Below are positions 18,997 to 29,589 of a stretch of 64,000 bases of DNA, piece after piece (the first letter of the stretch is position 1; every line of letters begins with the position of its first letter). The DNA lies in NCBI GenBank assembly GCA_050943135.1, contig JBMNOP010000006.1, positions 131,172-195,171 of the forward strand. Reading direction: 5' to 3'. The notes beneath the pieces were generated by a model. That model had not been told where the DNA came from and did not search any database. It saw only the letters and a program-made list of their open reading frames with translations. This stretch comes from RUG695 sp050943135. GTDB lineage: Bacteria > Planctomycetota > Planctomycetia > Pirellulales > Thermoguttaceae. A program made the translations under genes and the position numbers.

Positions 18997-19866
18997 TTAT
19001 GCGGAAAGGCCTGTGTGTTCCTTTTCGTCGAACTCGGTGAAATCGAACAGAGCTTTGCTGTTCTCTTCCTGATCGCTCGGCTCCCGATATTGAATCCGGA
19101 TCTCTCCGAAAAGATTGGCCTGTTCGGCCATGGCGAATCCGTTTCGGACAAGTTCCAGAAGCGCAAGAAAGATCCCGATAAAGGTCGACTTTTTCACCGC
19201 CCCCCGGAACAGGTCGCCGAACTCAATCGCATGTTCCCGTTTCAGCCGGATGTAAATCCGCCGCATATAGACTGAGACAGGGGTGTCGTCGTAGACCACA
19301 CGGTGCGTCAGTGTCGGAGACTTCTCGCTCAAGAGGCGCCCGAACGCGCTGACAAGATCCCATATCACAATGTCACGAATCGGTTCTTCGGCGGGATTGC
19401 GCTCTTTTGGGGTCAGGTCGTTCGAAAGGCGCGGGTAACGACGCTGCCAGATGCGGCTACGCTGCTCGAGCATACCCGCACCTTCGCAAAACTTCTTGTA
19501 GGCAAGAAGCTGTGCTACAAGGTCTTTACGCGGATCTTCGATCTCTTCCTGAACCTCTTCTTCACCGGGAAGGACCTGGAACGACTTGATCTCGATCAGC
19601 GTACTGGCGGCCACGATAAACTCGCCGATCGAGTCGAGGTTCAGCTCTTGCAGGATATCGAGGAATTCAAGGTACTGGTCAGTAATCTCGGCGATCGGAA
19701 TGTCAAGAATATCGACTTCGTGTTTTCGGACGAGAAAGAGCAACAGGCTCATCGGCCCGCAAAACACGCCGAGTTCGACCTTGAATTTGTCGACCTCCTG
19801 ATCGAACTGCGAAAAATCGGGCACGGACTCATCAGTCGAGGCACTCTTCTTCTTCTCTTCCGCCAC
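18997..19866 (-). CDS. scpA: Segregation and condensation protein A
   Basis: ScpA is the kleisin subunit of the SMC-ScpA-ScpB condensin complex. The 289-residue protein has the conserved N-terminal helix region FKVELGVFCGPMSLLLFLV (family pattern: F-GPLDLLL), then the EVDILDIPIAEITDQYLEFL block, the AASTLIEIKS segment and a C-terminal winged-helix-like part ending near VFLALLELVRNG (FIGIFLALLELVRNGF). Translation starts at GTG 19866, with AGGAGG about 7-13 nt upstream. It converges on the helicase gene. No scpB or smc gene is present in the window. Confidence 0.9.
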   Translation of the reverse strand: MAEEKKKSASTDESVPDFSQFDQEVDKFKVELGVFCGPMSLLLFLVRKHEVDILDIPIAEITDQYLEFLDILQELNLDSIGEFIVAASTLIEIKSFQVLPGEEEVQEEIEDPRKDLVAQLLAYKKFCEGAGMLEQRSRIWQRRYPRLSNDLTPKERNPAEEPIRDIVIWDLVSAFGRLLSEKSPTLTHRVVYDDTPVSVYMRRIYIRLKREHAIEFGDLFRGAVKKSTFIGIFLALLELVRNGFAMAEQANLFGEIRIQYREPSDQEENSKALFDFTEFDEKEHTGLSA

Positions 19867-19933
19867 AAAACTACTCCTCCTGGCAGGGAGCGTAATCTAT
19901 TTCCCCTTTAAAGACAAGACCATCCACAGCATC

Positions 19934-19962
19934 TTGCTTATTTTCACGAAAGCTCCTATAAT
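19934..19962 (+). promoter_or_regulatory. htrA promoter
   Basis: TTGCTT (19934-19939), 17-nt spacer, perfect TATAAT (19957-19962). The start codon of htrA is at 20153, leaving a leader of about 185 nt. Confidence 0.6.
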
Positions 19963-20152
19963 GAGAAATCATGGGACGGGGCGCCCGCGCTTACCAAACA
20001 ATCTCTTAGAGCGATTTTTTAGCCGGAAAAGTTCTGCGGCCAGGCGTGACGTATAGATAGTAACGTATCGGTCGGCGGAAAATATCGCCGAGCCCATCGA
20101 TCCATATCAAGAAATCCCAAACGAGAGCCTTCGGAAGCCCGAGACGTAAACA

Positions 20153-21622
20153 ATGAAATATCTTTCCCCTGCCATCCTCCTTTTCGCGTTCCTGCTTACG
20201 TCGTTTGTCGTGCCACGCGTTTCGGCATACGGCACCGGGTCGGCCCGGGACGCGCGGCAAGAAGCGCAACCGCCCTCTGGTCGGGAAGTGGTCGGCGCGA
20301 TATCCGAGGCGTTCCATACGACGTCGCGGGCGGTGATCCCCTCGGTTGTGAAGATCGTCCTGCGCCGAGGGGCGGCAAACAAGCCGCCGAAGAAGAAACT
20401 CGACCTTTACGGCGACTTCTCTACCGGAAGGAACGAAGAGGAAGGCTCGCTGGTGAGTGTCGGTTCGGGGGTACTGGTCGACCCGTCGGGAATCGTCCTG
20501 ACGAACAATCATGTCATTATGGAAGGGGGAAATATTGTCGTCGTACTCTACGACGGGCGGCGATTTAACGTTACTTCGGTGAAAGGAGACCCCCTTTCGG
20601 ACCTCGCGGTTCTGACACTCGACACCCAGGAAAAACTCCCCCACTTGGAATTTGCCGACAGCGATAAGATCGAGATCGGCGACTGGGTCTTGGCGATCGG
20701 AACCCCCTTTATGCTCGAGTCGTCGGTCAGCGCGGGGATCATCAGCGCCAAGAAAAGGTCGCTCCGGAGTCAAGAACGTGGAAGTTACATTCAGACCGAC
20801 GCAGCGATCAATCCGGGAAACAGCGGTGGCCCGCTTGTCGACCTGAACGGGCGGATCGTCGGAATCAACACCGCCATCGCCTCTCTTTCGGGGGGGAATC
20901 AGGGGATCGGGTTCGCCATCCCCGCGAACACCGCATGCTGGGTGATGAAGGAATTGGTCGAAAAGGGAAAAGTCGAACGTGCCTTCCTCGGTGCGCCCGG
21001 CAGTCCGCTTTCGTATGAAGAGTCGAAAAGGCTCGGACTCTCCCCGCGTGAGGGGGTTAAGATCGATACCCCGTTTAGGGATTCTCCCGCCGCGAAAGCG
21101 GGGATTCGAAAAAACGACATCATTCTCGCGTTCGACGACAAGAGACTCGACTCGGTCGAAGCGTTCCAGTCGATGATCGAGTCGGCCGATGTCACCCGGA
21201 CGCACACTCTGACCGTCCTGAGAAAAGGCGAGCCGGAACGGCTTCGCCTTTTGGTGAAACTCGAAATCGAGCCGGAAGGCTACGTCGGTGTCCCACAAGT
21301 CGAAAACCTTGTCGAAGCGGGAAAACATTACGCCGACACCGCAACGGGTCTGATGCTGATCCCGATGACCGAGAGCGCCGCCGAACGGTTCGGAGCCCTT
21401 CCCGACTCGGGGATCGTCATCCTTTCGGTAATGCCCGGAAGCCGAGCTTATCGCGCCGGACTGCGCGACGGAATGGTCGTCCTCAAACTCAACGGCATAC
21501 CAACCCCCTCGCTTGACGAATACAAACGGGTCTCGGGCGAGATCCCCGCCGAGAACAACCGCGTCTTTGAGGTGATTGCTAAAAAAGAACTCATCGAGAT
21601 CACCGTTCCGGCAAAGCCGTAG
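20153..21622 (+). CDS. htrA: HtrA/DegP-type periplasmic serine protease with two PDZ domains
   Basis: A 489-residue protein with a signal peptide (MKYLSPAILLFAFLLTSFVV, cleavage likely after VSA around residue 24). The trypsin-like domain shows the full triad: His in LTNNHVI (about 119), Asp in SDLAVL (about 150) and Ser in NPGNSGGPLV (about 224). PDZ1 is at about 290-370 (SPAAKAGIRKNDIILAF) and PDZ2 at about 400-475 (VILSVMPGSRAYRAGLRDG). It should degrade or refold misfolded envelope proteins. It lies between its own promoter and the DapL promoter, so it is probably monocistronic. Confidence 0.92.
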   Translation: MKYLSPAILLFAFLLTSFVVPRVSAYGTGSARDARQEAQPPSGREVVGAISEAFHTTSRAVIPSVVKIVLRRGAANKPPKKKLDLYGDFSTGRNEEEGSLVSVGSGVLVDPSGIVLTNNHVIMEGGNIVVVLYDGRRFNVTSVKGDPLSDLAVLTLDTQEKLPHLEFADSDKIEIGDWVLAIGTPFMLESSVSAGIISAKKRSLRSQERGSYIQTDAAINPGNSGGPLVDLNGRIVGINTAIASLSGGNQGIGFAIPANTACWVMKELVEKGKVERAFLGAPGSPLSYEESKRLGLSPREGVKIDTPFRDSPAAKAGIRKNDIILAFDDKRLDSVEAFQSMIESADVTRTHTLTVLRKGEPERLRLLVKLEIEPEGYVGVPQVENLVEAGKHYADTATGLMLIPMTESAAERFGALPDSGIVILSVMPGSRAYRAGLRDGMVVLKLNGIPTPSLDEYKRVSGEIPAENNRVFEVIAKKELIEITVPAKP

Positions 21623-21812
21623 CGCCCCAAGCCGTCGCATCCTGAGGCGTACCGACCCAAATCTCGGTGTGCCGGACCTCTTTCATCGGTTGGAGGAACC
21701 GCGCTCGGCCCGGTCGTTTCCCATTACCGATTGTTGGTTTCGGGCACCCCTTTTCGCGGGAAGGGAACCCTCATTTCTTCCTGCTTCCTCGGCCTCGGGG
21801 AAGCTTTTCGGG

Positions 21813-21840
21813 TTGACATTGGGCGAATCAGCGGTAGAAT
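21813..21840 (+). promoter_or_regulatory. Strong sigma70-type promoter of the aminotransferase gene
   Basis: A perfect TTGACA (21813-21818), 16-nt spacer, and TAGAAT (21835-21840; 5 of 6). It is followed by a leader of about 95 nt to the ATG at 21942. Confidence 0.75.
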
Positions 21841-21941
21841 AACGGTCTGAAGTTTCCACCGTCCGTGGCGGTCTGACACACCCGATTTTTCCCCCTCCGA
21901 ACCGACCGGGAAAGATGCAGAAAATATGGGAAAAAGATAAT

Positions 21942-23174
21942 ATGGGCGCCCCTTACTTTCAGAAGCTCTTCGCCGAACGGATCGGCGGTATCCATTACGG
22001 CACAGGGACCGACGTCTATAAGTTCGAAAAGATCAAGCGTGCCAAGCGCAAGGCGCTGGCCGATTTTCCCGAACGTCATCTGCTCGATTTCGGTATCGGC
22101 GAGAATGATGAGATGGCCGACCCGATGGTTCGCGAGACGATGGCCGTCGAAATCCACAAACTCGAAAACCGCGGCTATGCCGATAACGGCTGCATCGAAT
22201 ATAAGGAGGCGATCGCCCGTTTTATGCTTCGCCGGTTCGGCGTGCACCTCGATCCGGTCACGGAAATCAACCATTCGATCGGCACGAAATCGGCCCTGGC
22301 GATGATCCCTTTGGTCTTCATCAATCCGGGTGACATCACCCTGATGACGGTTCCCGGCTACCCGGTCGCCGGCACGCATACCCGCTACTGCGGCGGGTCG
22401 GTCTACCGGCTTCCCCTTCTTGCCGAGAACGATTTTTACCCTGATCTGGACAGCATTCCCGGCGACGTCCTTGCCAAGACGAAACTCCTGGTTCTGAACT
22501 ACCCCAACTCCCCAACCGGCCAACTCGGCACGCCCGAGTTCTTCGAAAAGGTCGTCGACTTTGCCCATAAGAACGACCTGGTCGTGGTACAGGACGCGGC
22601 GCACGTCATGTTCAGTTACCGCCAAAAGCCGATGAGTTTCCTCGAGATCGACGGAGCCAAAGAGGTCGGAATCGAGGTACACTCGATGTCGAAGGGGTGG
22701 AATATGATTGGCTGGAGACTCGGCTGGTTCTGCGGTAATCCGCTCATCGTCCGTGCCCTGGCCGACGTCAAAGACAACAGCGACAGCGGTCAATTCCTGG
22801 CGATCCAGAAGTCGGCGGTCAAGGCCCTCGACGAAGACCGTATCCCCGACGAGGCGAGCGCCAAGTATTTCCGCCGTCTGCGAAAACTCGTTGCCTCGCT
22901 TAACAAGTTCGGTTTCAACTGCGAAGTTCCCGGCGGAACCTATTTCCTTTACACACAGACCCCCAAAGGACTCAAATCCGGACGCCGGTTCGCCAACGCC
23001 GAAGAGGCAAGCCAGTTCCTGATCACCGAACAGTCGGTCTGTACCGTCCCGTGGGACGATGCCGGCTCGTTCCTTCGCTGGTCGGTCACCTACTTGGTCG
23101 ACGGTCAGTCGGGAGAAGACGCTCTGATGACAGAATTGGAGGAGCGTCTGGCCAAGATCGCCTTCGAGTTCTGA
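21942..23174 (+). CDS. dapL: LL-diaminopimelate aminotransferase-type PLP enzyme
   Basis: A class I/II PLP aminotransferase of 410 residues. N-terminal FAERIGG and FGIGENDEMADP, central LNYPNSPTGQ, QDAAHVMFSY and the PLP-lysine block HSMSKGWNMIGWRLGW match the DapL type. The enzyme makes LL-diaminopimelate directly from tetrahydrodipicolinate, supplying lysine and peptidoglycan; this route is typical of the Planctomycetes-Verrucomicrobia-Chlamydiae group. I preferred ATG 21942 (MGAPYFQKLF) to ATG 21915 because family N-termini begin here; neither has a strong ribosome site. Related aminotransferases with other substrates cannot be excluded. Confidence 0.82.
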   Translation: MGAPYFQKLFAERIGGIHYGTGTDVYKFEKIKRAKRKALADFPERHLLDFGIGENDEMADPMVRETMAVEIHKLENRGYADNGCIEYKEAIARFMLRRFGVHLDPVTEINHSIGTKSALAMIPLVFINPGDITLMTVPGYPVAGTHTRYCGGSVYRLPLLAENDFYPDLDSIPGDVLAKTKLLVLNYPNSPTGQLGTPEFFEKVVDFAHKNDLVVVQDAAHVMFSYRQKPMSFLEIDGAKEVGIEVHSMSKGWNMIGWRLGWFCGNPLIVRALADVKDNSDSGQFLAIQKSAVKALDEDRIPDEASAKYFRRLRKLVASLNKFGFNCEVPGGTYFLYTQTPKGLKSGRRFANAEEASQFLITEQSVCTVPWDDAGSFLRWSVTYLVDGQSGEDALMTELEERLAKIAFEF

Positions 23175-23235
23175 TGGGCTCGCGGTCCGATTCGCCCCAC
23201 CCCTGATTCCGTCGAAATTTGATTAGCCGAAATTT

Positions 23236-26200
23236 ATGATCAATGTCAAAGGCGCGCGGGAACATAACCTCGATGGAATCGATGTTACCCTCCCGCAAAA
23301 TCGTCTGATTTGCTTTACCGGTGTAAGCGGAAGCGGAAAAAGTTCCCTCGCGTTCGACACCCTCTACGCCGAGGGACAGCGTCGTTATATTGAGTCTCTC
23401 TCGAGTTACGCACGTCAGTTTCTCGGTCAGCTCCCGAAACCGGAAGTCGAGCAGATTTCCGGTTTGAGCCCGGCAATCTCGATTGCCCAAAAATCGGGTG
23501 GTCAGAGCCCCCGTTCCACCGTCGGGACGATTACCGAAATCTACGATTTTCTCCGCCTCATCTACGCCCGTATTTCAACCGGCTACTGTCCACAGTGCGG
23601 TCGTGCCGTGACGGCGCAAACCCGCAGCCAAATCCTCGACCGACTCGTTTCCCTTCCCGACCAGGCGCGCTTTTACGTCCTTGCCCCGCTAATCAAAGGT
23701 CAGAAAGGAGAATTCCGTGACCTGTTCCTCGACCTGAAAAAAAGAGGGTACTTGCGGGCGCGGGTTGACGGGAAACTCGTCCGTCTCGAAAACGACCTGC
23801 GGATCGACCGACAACAACGTCACGACATCGAGGTGGTCATCGACCGGATCGTCAAGTCCGAGGCGAACCATCGTCGTTTGGCCGAAGCTGTCGAATCGGC
23901 CATGGCGGCGGGTAAAGGCGAAATGATCCTCCTCTTCGAGGACGACCCGGAAAAACCGGCGCAAGCTCCCGCGGCATCCCCCGCAACCGCTCCGAAAGAA
24001 GGTGCGAAAGCCGCTCCAAAGGCGTCGGCGAACAGACGAATCTCCGGCGCTAAAACCGCGGAAGCGCCGTCGAGCGAACCTCAAGGCGAATCGTCAAGCA
24101 AGCGACCGAAAGAGATTCTTTTCAGTTCTTCGTACGCATGCCCTTACTGCGGGATCAGTTTCCCGCCGCCGACTCCGCAATTATTCAGTTTCAATTCTCC
24201 GCACGGGATGTGCCCGCACTGTTCCGGGCTTGGGCACATCCAATCGTTCGACGAAAAGGTTTTGATCCCCGACCCGACCCGCTCGTTCCAACAGGGGTGT
24301 ATCGAACCCCTCGGCAGCTGGGGACAGATAGGCAAATGGTTGCGGAACGTCTTCCAGGGGCTTTCGGACGCACTCGCGGAGCGTGACAAGCTCGAGAAGA
24401 GCTACCTCCTCGAAACAGCCTGGGAAGAACTCGACCGAAAACACCAAGAGGCGATTCTCTACGGCACCGCCGACATGGAAATTCCCTACTCCTGGCAGGG
24501 TGGTTCGGGAAACTACCGATGGAAAACCACCTTTAGCGGTGTGATCCCGATGATGCTCAAACAGTATCGGGAAACGGGAAGCAAAGCGCAACGCCTGGCG
24601 ATGGAAAAATACATGGCGGTCACCAAGTGTCCCCATTGCGGCGGGCGGCGGCTCAATGCGCATGCGCGCTCTTATCGTCTGGAAACCTCTTCTAACGCCG
24701 AACCGTTCCGCGGCAATCCAAGTTGGGCGTTGGCCGACCTCTCGGACCTGCCGATCAGCGACTTAATCGAATTCCTCTCGCACATCGCTCTCGGAGAGAC
24801 CGAACGCAAGATCGGCAAAGAGGCGATCAAAGAAGTCCTCTCCCGACTCGGGTTCCTGCGCGATGTCGGGCTTGACTACCTTTCGCTCGGCCGGACCGCA
24901 CCGACCCTTTCCGGCGGCGAAATGCAGCGTATTCGCCTGGCCAGCCAGATCGGTAGTGGTCTGACCGGTGTTTTGTATATCCTCGACGAACCTTCGATCG
25001 GTCTTCATGCGCGCGACAATCTCAAACTGATCGAAACGCTTCGCCGCCTGCGCGACATCGGAAACACCGTGATTGTCGTCGAACACGATGAAGACACGAT
25101 GCTGGCCTCCGACTATATGGTCGATTTCGGACCGGGGCCCGGCGTCGAAGGAGGAAAAATCGTCGCCCAAGGAACCGTCGCAGATGTGCTGAGTGCGAGT
25201 AACAAGAGCCTCACGGCGCGATTCCTGAACGGGAGCGAAACGATTCCGATCCCGAAAGAGCGAAAAAAGCCGAACGGCTCAAAACTGGTCATTCGGGGCG
25301 CCGGCCACAACAACCTGAAGAACATCGACGTCGAAATTCCGCTCGGCTGCATGATCTGTGTAACCGGCGTCAGCGGAAGTGGCAAGAGCTCGCTGATCAA
25401 CGACATCCTGGTTGAAATCCTAAACCGCGAGCTGAATCACGGAATCGGCAACCCGGGCAAACACAAGTCGGTCGAAGGGCTCAAAAATCTCGACAAGATG
25501 ATCGCCATCGACCAGTCCCCGATCGGCCGTACCCCGCGATCGAATCCTTCGACCTACACAAAAATCTTTGACGATATCCGCAAACTTTTCGCCGAGCTTC
25601 CCGCCGCACGGGCTAAGGGATTTCAGCCGGGTCGGTTTAGCTTCAATGTTTCCGGCGGCCGGTGTGAAGCTTGTGAGGGGAACGGCGCGCAGAAACTCGA
25701 AATGGATTTCCTCGCCGACATTTGGATGAAATGCCCGGTCTGTGAGGGGAAACGATTTAACCGCGACACCCTGTCGGTAACCTTCAAAGGATGTACGATC
25801 AACGATGTTCTCGAAATGGACGTTGAAGAAGCGCTCGCCTTGTTCGAGAACTTTCCCAAGATCGTACACAAGCTTAAGACGCTGCGCGATGTCGGGCTTG
25901 GTTACCTGAAACTCGGACAGCCTTCCCCAACCCTTTCCGGCGGAGAAGCGCAACGAATCAAACTCGCACGGGAATTGGTCAAACGTCCGACCGGCAAAAC
26001 TCTCTACCTTCTCGACGAGCCGACCACCGGCCTGCATTTCGCCGATATAAGAATGCTTCTCAGGGTCTTGCGCAACTTCGTCGATTCGGGGAACACGGTT
26101 CTGGTCGTCGAACATAACCTGGACGTGATCAAAACCGCCGACTGGATCATCGATCTCGGACCGGAAGGAGGGAACGCCGGGGGATATGTCGTTGCCACCG

Positions 26201-28389
26201 GAACACCCGAAGAAATTATCGCCTGCCCCGAATCGCTGACAGGTCGCTCGTTGCGCGAACATCTGGCGAAAGACCGTGGCACGCTCCTCCAACAGAAAAA
26301 GCGGCGAGGCAAGGGGCGGAGTACCGCGACAGCCAACAACAGGGAAATCGAAAAGATCGACGCGCTGACCGAAGCGGCTCAGTCGGCCATCCTGATTCGC
26401 GGGGCGCGGGAAAACAATTTGCAAAATATTTCGGTCGACATACCGCGTGACCGCGTCACCGTCTGTTCCGGCATGAGCGGCAGCGGAAAGACGTCGTTGG
26501 CGGTAGACACCCTCTACGCCGAGGGGCAGCGCCGGTTTGTCGAGTCCCTCTCAAGTTACGCTCGTCAGTTTTTGGGCCAGATGCCAAAACCGGACGTTGA
26601 CCAGGTGATCGGGGTCTCACCGGCAATCGCCATTCAGCAGAAGACCGGAATCCATTCCCCTCGTTCGACCGTCGGAACGATCACCGAGATCCACGACTAC
26701 CTCCGCGTCCTTTTTGCCCGACTCGGCGTTCCCTATTGTCCCGACTGCGATCAGCCGATCGGCACACAATCAACCGATGAGATTATCGAAAGGGTCCTTG
26801 CCCACCTTGACGAACGCCCTCTGTTGATCACCGCGCCGGTTACCCCCGAGACGAACGACTACACAAAACTTTGGGAACGGTTGCGCAGTCTGGGATTCCT
26901 GCGAGTACGGATCGATGGGGTTATTTTCCGCATCGACGAAATTCCCGAAATCGACCGGCGGCGTCATCAAATCGAAGTGATCGCCGACCGCATCGTCCTC
27001 TCCGACACCGATGCCGCGATGCTTCGTGCCAAAACACGAACCCCCGAACAGGACAAGCGACTCCGGAGCCGTATTGCCGGAAGCGTTGAATCGGCGCTTA
27101 ACCTCGGTAAAGGGGAAATCCGTTTGATACATCTTACCGGCTCCGAAAACGGCGACACAGGAACAGGTGAACACGAGAAAAACCTCGAGGGAATCTATGC
27201 CGCTGAAGACGACGAGAACGGGCTGACCCTCAGTCAGCATTTGTGTTGCGCCGGTTGCGGTCGCAGTTTCGAACGGCTTTCGGCACACAATTTCTCGTTC
27301 AACAGCCAGTTGGGTTGGTGCCCTCATTGCGACGGGCTCGGCACCGAGATCGGTTCGATTCAGAGTTGTGTTGTCGAAGAGCCGAAACGGACACTCCGTG
27401 AAGGGGCGCTCGACCTTTGGCCCGTCGGCACCCCCTACGCCGAGGGGTTCCTTAACGCTCTCTGTCGCCAAACGGGAATCCCCGCCGATCTCCCCTTCGA
27501 GCAGATGGATGCACGTCACCGGCGTCTCCTCTTCCATGGAACCGCCGACCGCTGGTTCACGCTGACGGCCGACGATCTGAAACCGGAAAAGAGGGCCGGT
27601 AAGAGTGCGGGGCGAAACGCCGCCAAGAGCGCTGCGAATCGACCGGTCGGCCGAAAATCGGCGTCTCCCGTCCTTTTGCGATTTCAATACAAGGGGATTT
27701 ACCCCGCAATCAATGAGGCTTCGCGTCTGGTTGCCTCGCTGCGTAACCGTTACTCGTTCCGGATGGGGCAGGTCGAATGTTCCGTCTGTATGGGAAGTCG
27801 TCTGCGGGAAGACGCAGCGGCGGTTCGATTCCATAATCTGACCATCGACCAAATGAGCCGTCGGCCACTCGAAGATTTGCTCGAATTTTTTCGCAAAGAG
27901 AAACTTCCTCCACGGGAAAAGAAGATCGCCGGAGAACTGATCCTGAATATTCGCAAACGGCTTGAATTCCTGATCGATGTTGGGCTTGGTTACCTGACCC
28001 TCGCCAGACCGGCAGCCTCCCTTTCCGGCGGGGAATCACAGCGGATTCGCCTGGCGGCACAGATCGGTAGCGGACTGACCGGCGTTCTTTATGTGTTGGA
28101 CGAGCCGACCATCGGGTTGCATCCGCGCGACAACGGGCGCCTGATCGGCGCGATTCAAAAACTTCGCGACCTGGGAAACACGATCCTGATGGTAGAGCAT
28201 GACCGGCAGGTCATCGAGTCGGCCGACAACGTCCTCGATTTCGGGCCGTGCGCCGGGCATCAGGGGGGAGAGATCGTTGCCTCGGGGGCTCCGAACAGGC
28301 TGATCGACCAGCCCGCCTCGGTAACCGGTCCCTTCCTTTCCGGCAAAAAAACGATTCCGATCCCGATCAACCGGCGAATACTCCGCTGA
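23236..28389 (+). CDS. uvrA: Giant UvrA-like excinuclease subunit with three ABC half-modules
   Basis: UvrA recognises DNA damage in nucleotide excision repair; normal length is about 950 residues with two ABC modules. This protein has 1717. Module 1: Walker A GVSGSGKSS (about residue 30), zinc pairs CPQCG and CPYCG/CPHCSG, signature LSGGEMQRIRLASQ (about 558). Module 2: Walker A about 708, zinc block CEACEG...CPVCEG, signature LSGGEAQRIKLARE (about 901), ending near 1000: together a complete UvrA. After a basic linker, module 3 repeats module 1: Walker A GMSGSGKTSL (about 1078), CPDCD and CCAGCG/CPHCDG pairs, signature LSGGESQRIRLAAQ (about 1596). The protein stops right after the FLSGKKTIPIP junction, where the module 1 counterpart (FLNGSETIPIP) runs into module 2. 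The missing fourth module is at 61547-63859. All Walker and signature motifs look intact. Confidence 0.93.
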   Translation: MINVKGAREHNLDGIDVTLPQNRLICFTGVSGSGKSSLAFDTLYAEGQRRYIESLSSYARQFLGQLPKPEVEQISGLSPAISIAQKSGGQSPRSTVGTITEIYDFLRLIYARISTGYCPQCGRAVTAQTRSQILDRLVSLPDQARFYVLAPLIKGQKGEFRDLFLDLKKRGYLRARVDGKLVRLENDLRIDRQQRHDIEVVIDRIVKSEANHRRLAEAVESAMAAGKGEMILLFEDDPEKPAQAPAASPATAPKEGAKAAPKASANRRISGAKTAEAPSSEPQGESSSKRPKEILFSSSYACPYCGISFPPPTPQLFSFNSPHGMCPHCSGLGHIQSFDEKVLIPDPTRSFQQGCIEPLGSWGQIGKWLRNVFQGLSDALAERDKLEKSYLLETAWEELDRKHQEAILYGTADMEIPYSWQGGSGNYRWKTTFSGVIPMMLKQYRETGSKAQRLAMEKYMAVTKCPHCGGRRLNAHARSYRLETSSNAEPFRGNPSWALADLSDLPISDLIEFLSHIALGETERKIGKEAIKEVLSRLGFLRDVGLDYLSLGRTAPTLSGGEMQRIRLASQIGSGLTGVLYILDEPSIGLHARDNLKLIETLRRLRDIGNTVIVVEHDEDTMLASDYMVDFGPGPGVEGGKIVAQGTVADVLSASNKSLTARFLNGSETIPIPKERKKPNGSKLVIRGAGHNNLKNIDVEIPLGCMICVTGVSGSGKSSLINDILVEILNRELNHGIGNPGKHKSVEGLKNLDKMIAIDQSPIGRTPRSNPSTYTKIFDDIRKLFAELPAARAKGFQPGRFSFNVSGGRCEACEGNGAQKLEMDFLADIWMKCPVCEGKRFNRDTLSVTFKGCTINDVLEMDVEEALALFENFPKIVHKLKTLRDVGLGYLKLGQPSPTLSGGEAQRIKLARELVKRPTGKTLYLLDEPTTGLHFADIRMLLRVLRNFVDSGNTVLVVEHNLDVIKTADWIIDLGPEGGNAGGYVVATGTPEEIIACPESLTGRSLREHLAKDRGTLLQQKKRRGKGRSTATANNREIEKIDALTEAAQSAILIRGARENNLQNISVDIPRDRVTVCSGMSGSGKTSLAVDTLYAEGQRRFVESLSSYARQFLGQMPKPDVDQVIGVSPAIAIQQKTGIHSPRSTVGTITEIHDYLRVLFARLGVPYCPDCDQPIGTQSTDEIIERVLAHLDERPLLITAPVTPETNDYTKLWERLRSLGFLRVRIDGVIFRIDEIPEIDRRRHQIEVIADRIVLSDTDAAMLRAKTRTPEQDKRLRSRIAGSVESALNLGKGEIRLIHLTGSENGDTGTGEHEKNLEGIYAAEDDENGLTLSQHLCCAGCGRSFERLSAHNFSFNSQLGWCPHCDGLGTEIGSIQSCVVEEPKRTLREGALDLWPVGTPYAEGFLNALCRQTGIPADLPFEQMDARHRRLLFHGTADRWFTLTADDLKPEKRAGKSAGRNAAKSAANRPVGRKSASPVLLRFQYKGIYPAINEASRLVASLRNRYSFRMGQVECSVCMGSRLREDAAAVRFHNLTIDQMSRRPLEDLLEFFRKEKLPPREKKIAGELILNIRKRLEFLIDVGLGYLTLARPAASLSGGESQRIRLAAQIGSGLTGVLYVLDEPTIGLHPRDNGRLIGAIQKLRDLGNTILMVEHDRQVIESADNVLDFGPCAGHQGGEIVASGAPNRLIDQPASVTGPFLSGKKTIPIPINRRILR

Positions 28390-29589
28390 CGCGCCCGGCC
28401 GCGCGCACCGACATCGGTCGATCAGGCTCATCAACGGTCTTTCCACGGTCGTCGAGGCCGAAAAGTGAACGTTCGATTCCCACAGACGGAACAATCTGCT
28501 TGCAAACGAAGAGATCGGTGAGGCTTACGGAAAACCGGGACAAGTCGCATTCCGGTATTTGCAAGCCGCCGGGCAAGGGGACAAAGAGCACGTCCTGGCG
28601 TCATCGGACCCGATAGGAGATGGTCCGGACAGATCAATCGTACATCTCAACCGGTTATTCTCAGGTCTGTCTACCATATTCAAGATTTCGTCGCCGGGAA
28701 CTCAGGGACAAGGCATTTTTCTCGACAAAAGCAAGGCTCGACGCATCGGTAAGTCGCGGAGAGTTGAAGATACCCAAGATGCCAAATTCGCGTATTTCCC
28801 GGGGGGAGTTTCGCCCGAGTCGACGGCGCGTTCGTCAGAGGAACATTTCCAAGGGGAAGCCCCGTTTGCTGGGATTCTCATACCCCAATGTCTCGTTCTG
28901 CACGCGATGCACCACTTTTCCGATGGAGAGACGGAATAGAGGAGATTCGATCCGGCACGTGTGCGAATTGCCTTGTTCTGGTGGGATACTCCGCACCTAC
29001 GGCCTTGTGTGGAAAACCGGTGACCACCGCAAACAGAATAAACAATCTAAGCTCACACATGCCGGGGAAGATTGTTTCGAGTGATACGCTAAGGCTTTGA
29101 AAGTATCGGGGTTTATGGAAACGGCCCTTGTATCACTCCGCTCTCTGAATTTCAAAGACAGGGACACAGAACCGGGCAGGAGAAGAGGAGAATTTGCCGC
29201 GACGGCTTTTTTGCTTTCCGACCACAGGCCGAAGATGGCGCATTGCCATCGGACAGAGCTTTTCGAAGTTTTCGTCCCCCGACTCATTGACCCTCGGGCC
29301 GCGGCTTCTTCCGGTGGAGGGGCAGGGCTCCTTGACCTGCCCCACCGGGTGACGGTGTCCGGGGAGGACAGAAGCACTCCCGACACCGTGACGGAGGTGA
29401 TTGTAGGCGCGAAAGTTTTCATCAAAGCCTTTCTGCCGTTCGCTACGAAGCCCGAAGCCAAATCATGCCCCGTTGAGATTTGCTGCATGCCCGCAAGTGC
29501 CGCGCAGCGGGGACTGTTCACGGAGGAAATCGTGACTTACCGCCCGACTCTTGTCGGCAGATGTCGGCAGAGGGAGAGGCAAACGGTTT
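28390..29589. other. 1.2 kb without a supportable gene
   Basis: Only short, overlapping frames are present, on both strands, without ribosome sites or recognisable domains. One short stretch near 28540-28600 (plus strand, reading FRYLQAAGQGDKEHVLA) faintly resembles a Sel1 repeat, which would fit with the Sel1 array next door, but one weak match is not enough to call a pseudogene. There is no tRNA-like cloverleaf or CRISPR pattern. Confidence 0.5.

Noticed and set aside
20006..21640. 544-codon minus-strand frame
   Set aside because: Opposite to htrA with intact catalytic triad; no start signal.
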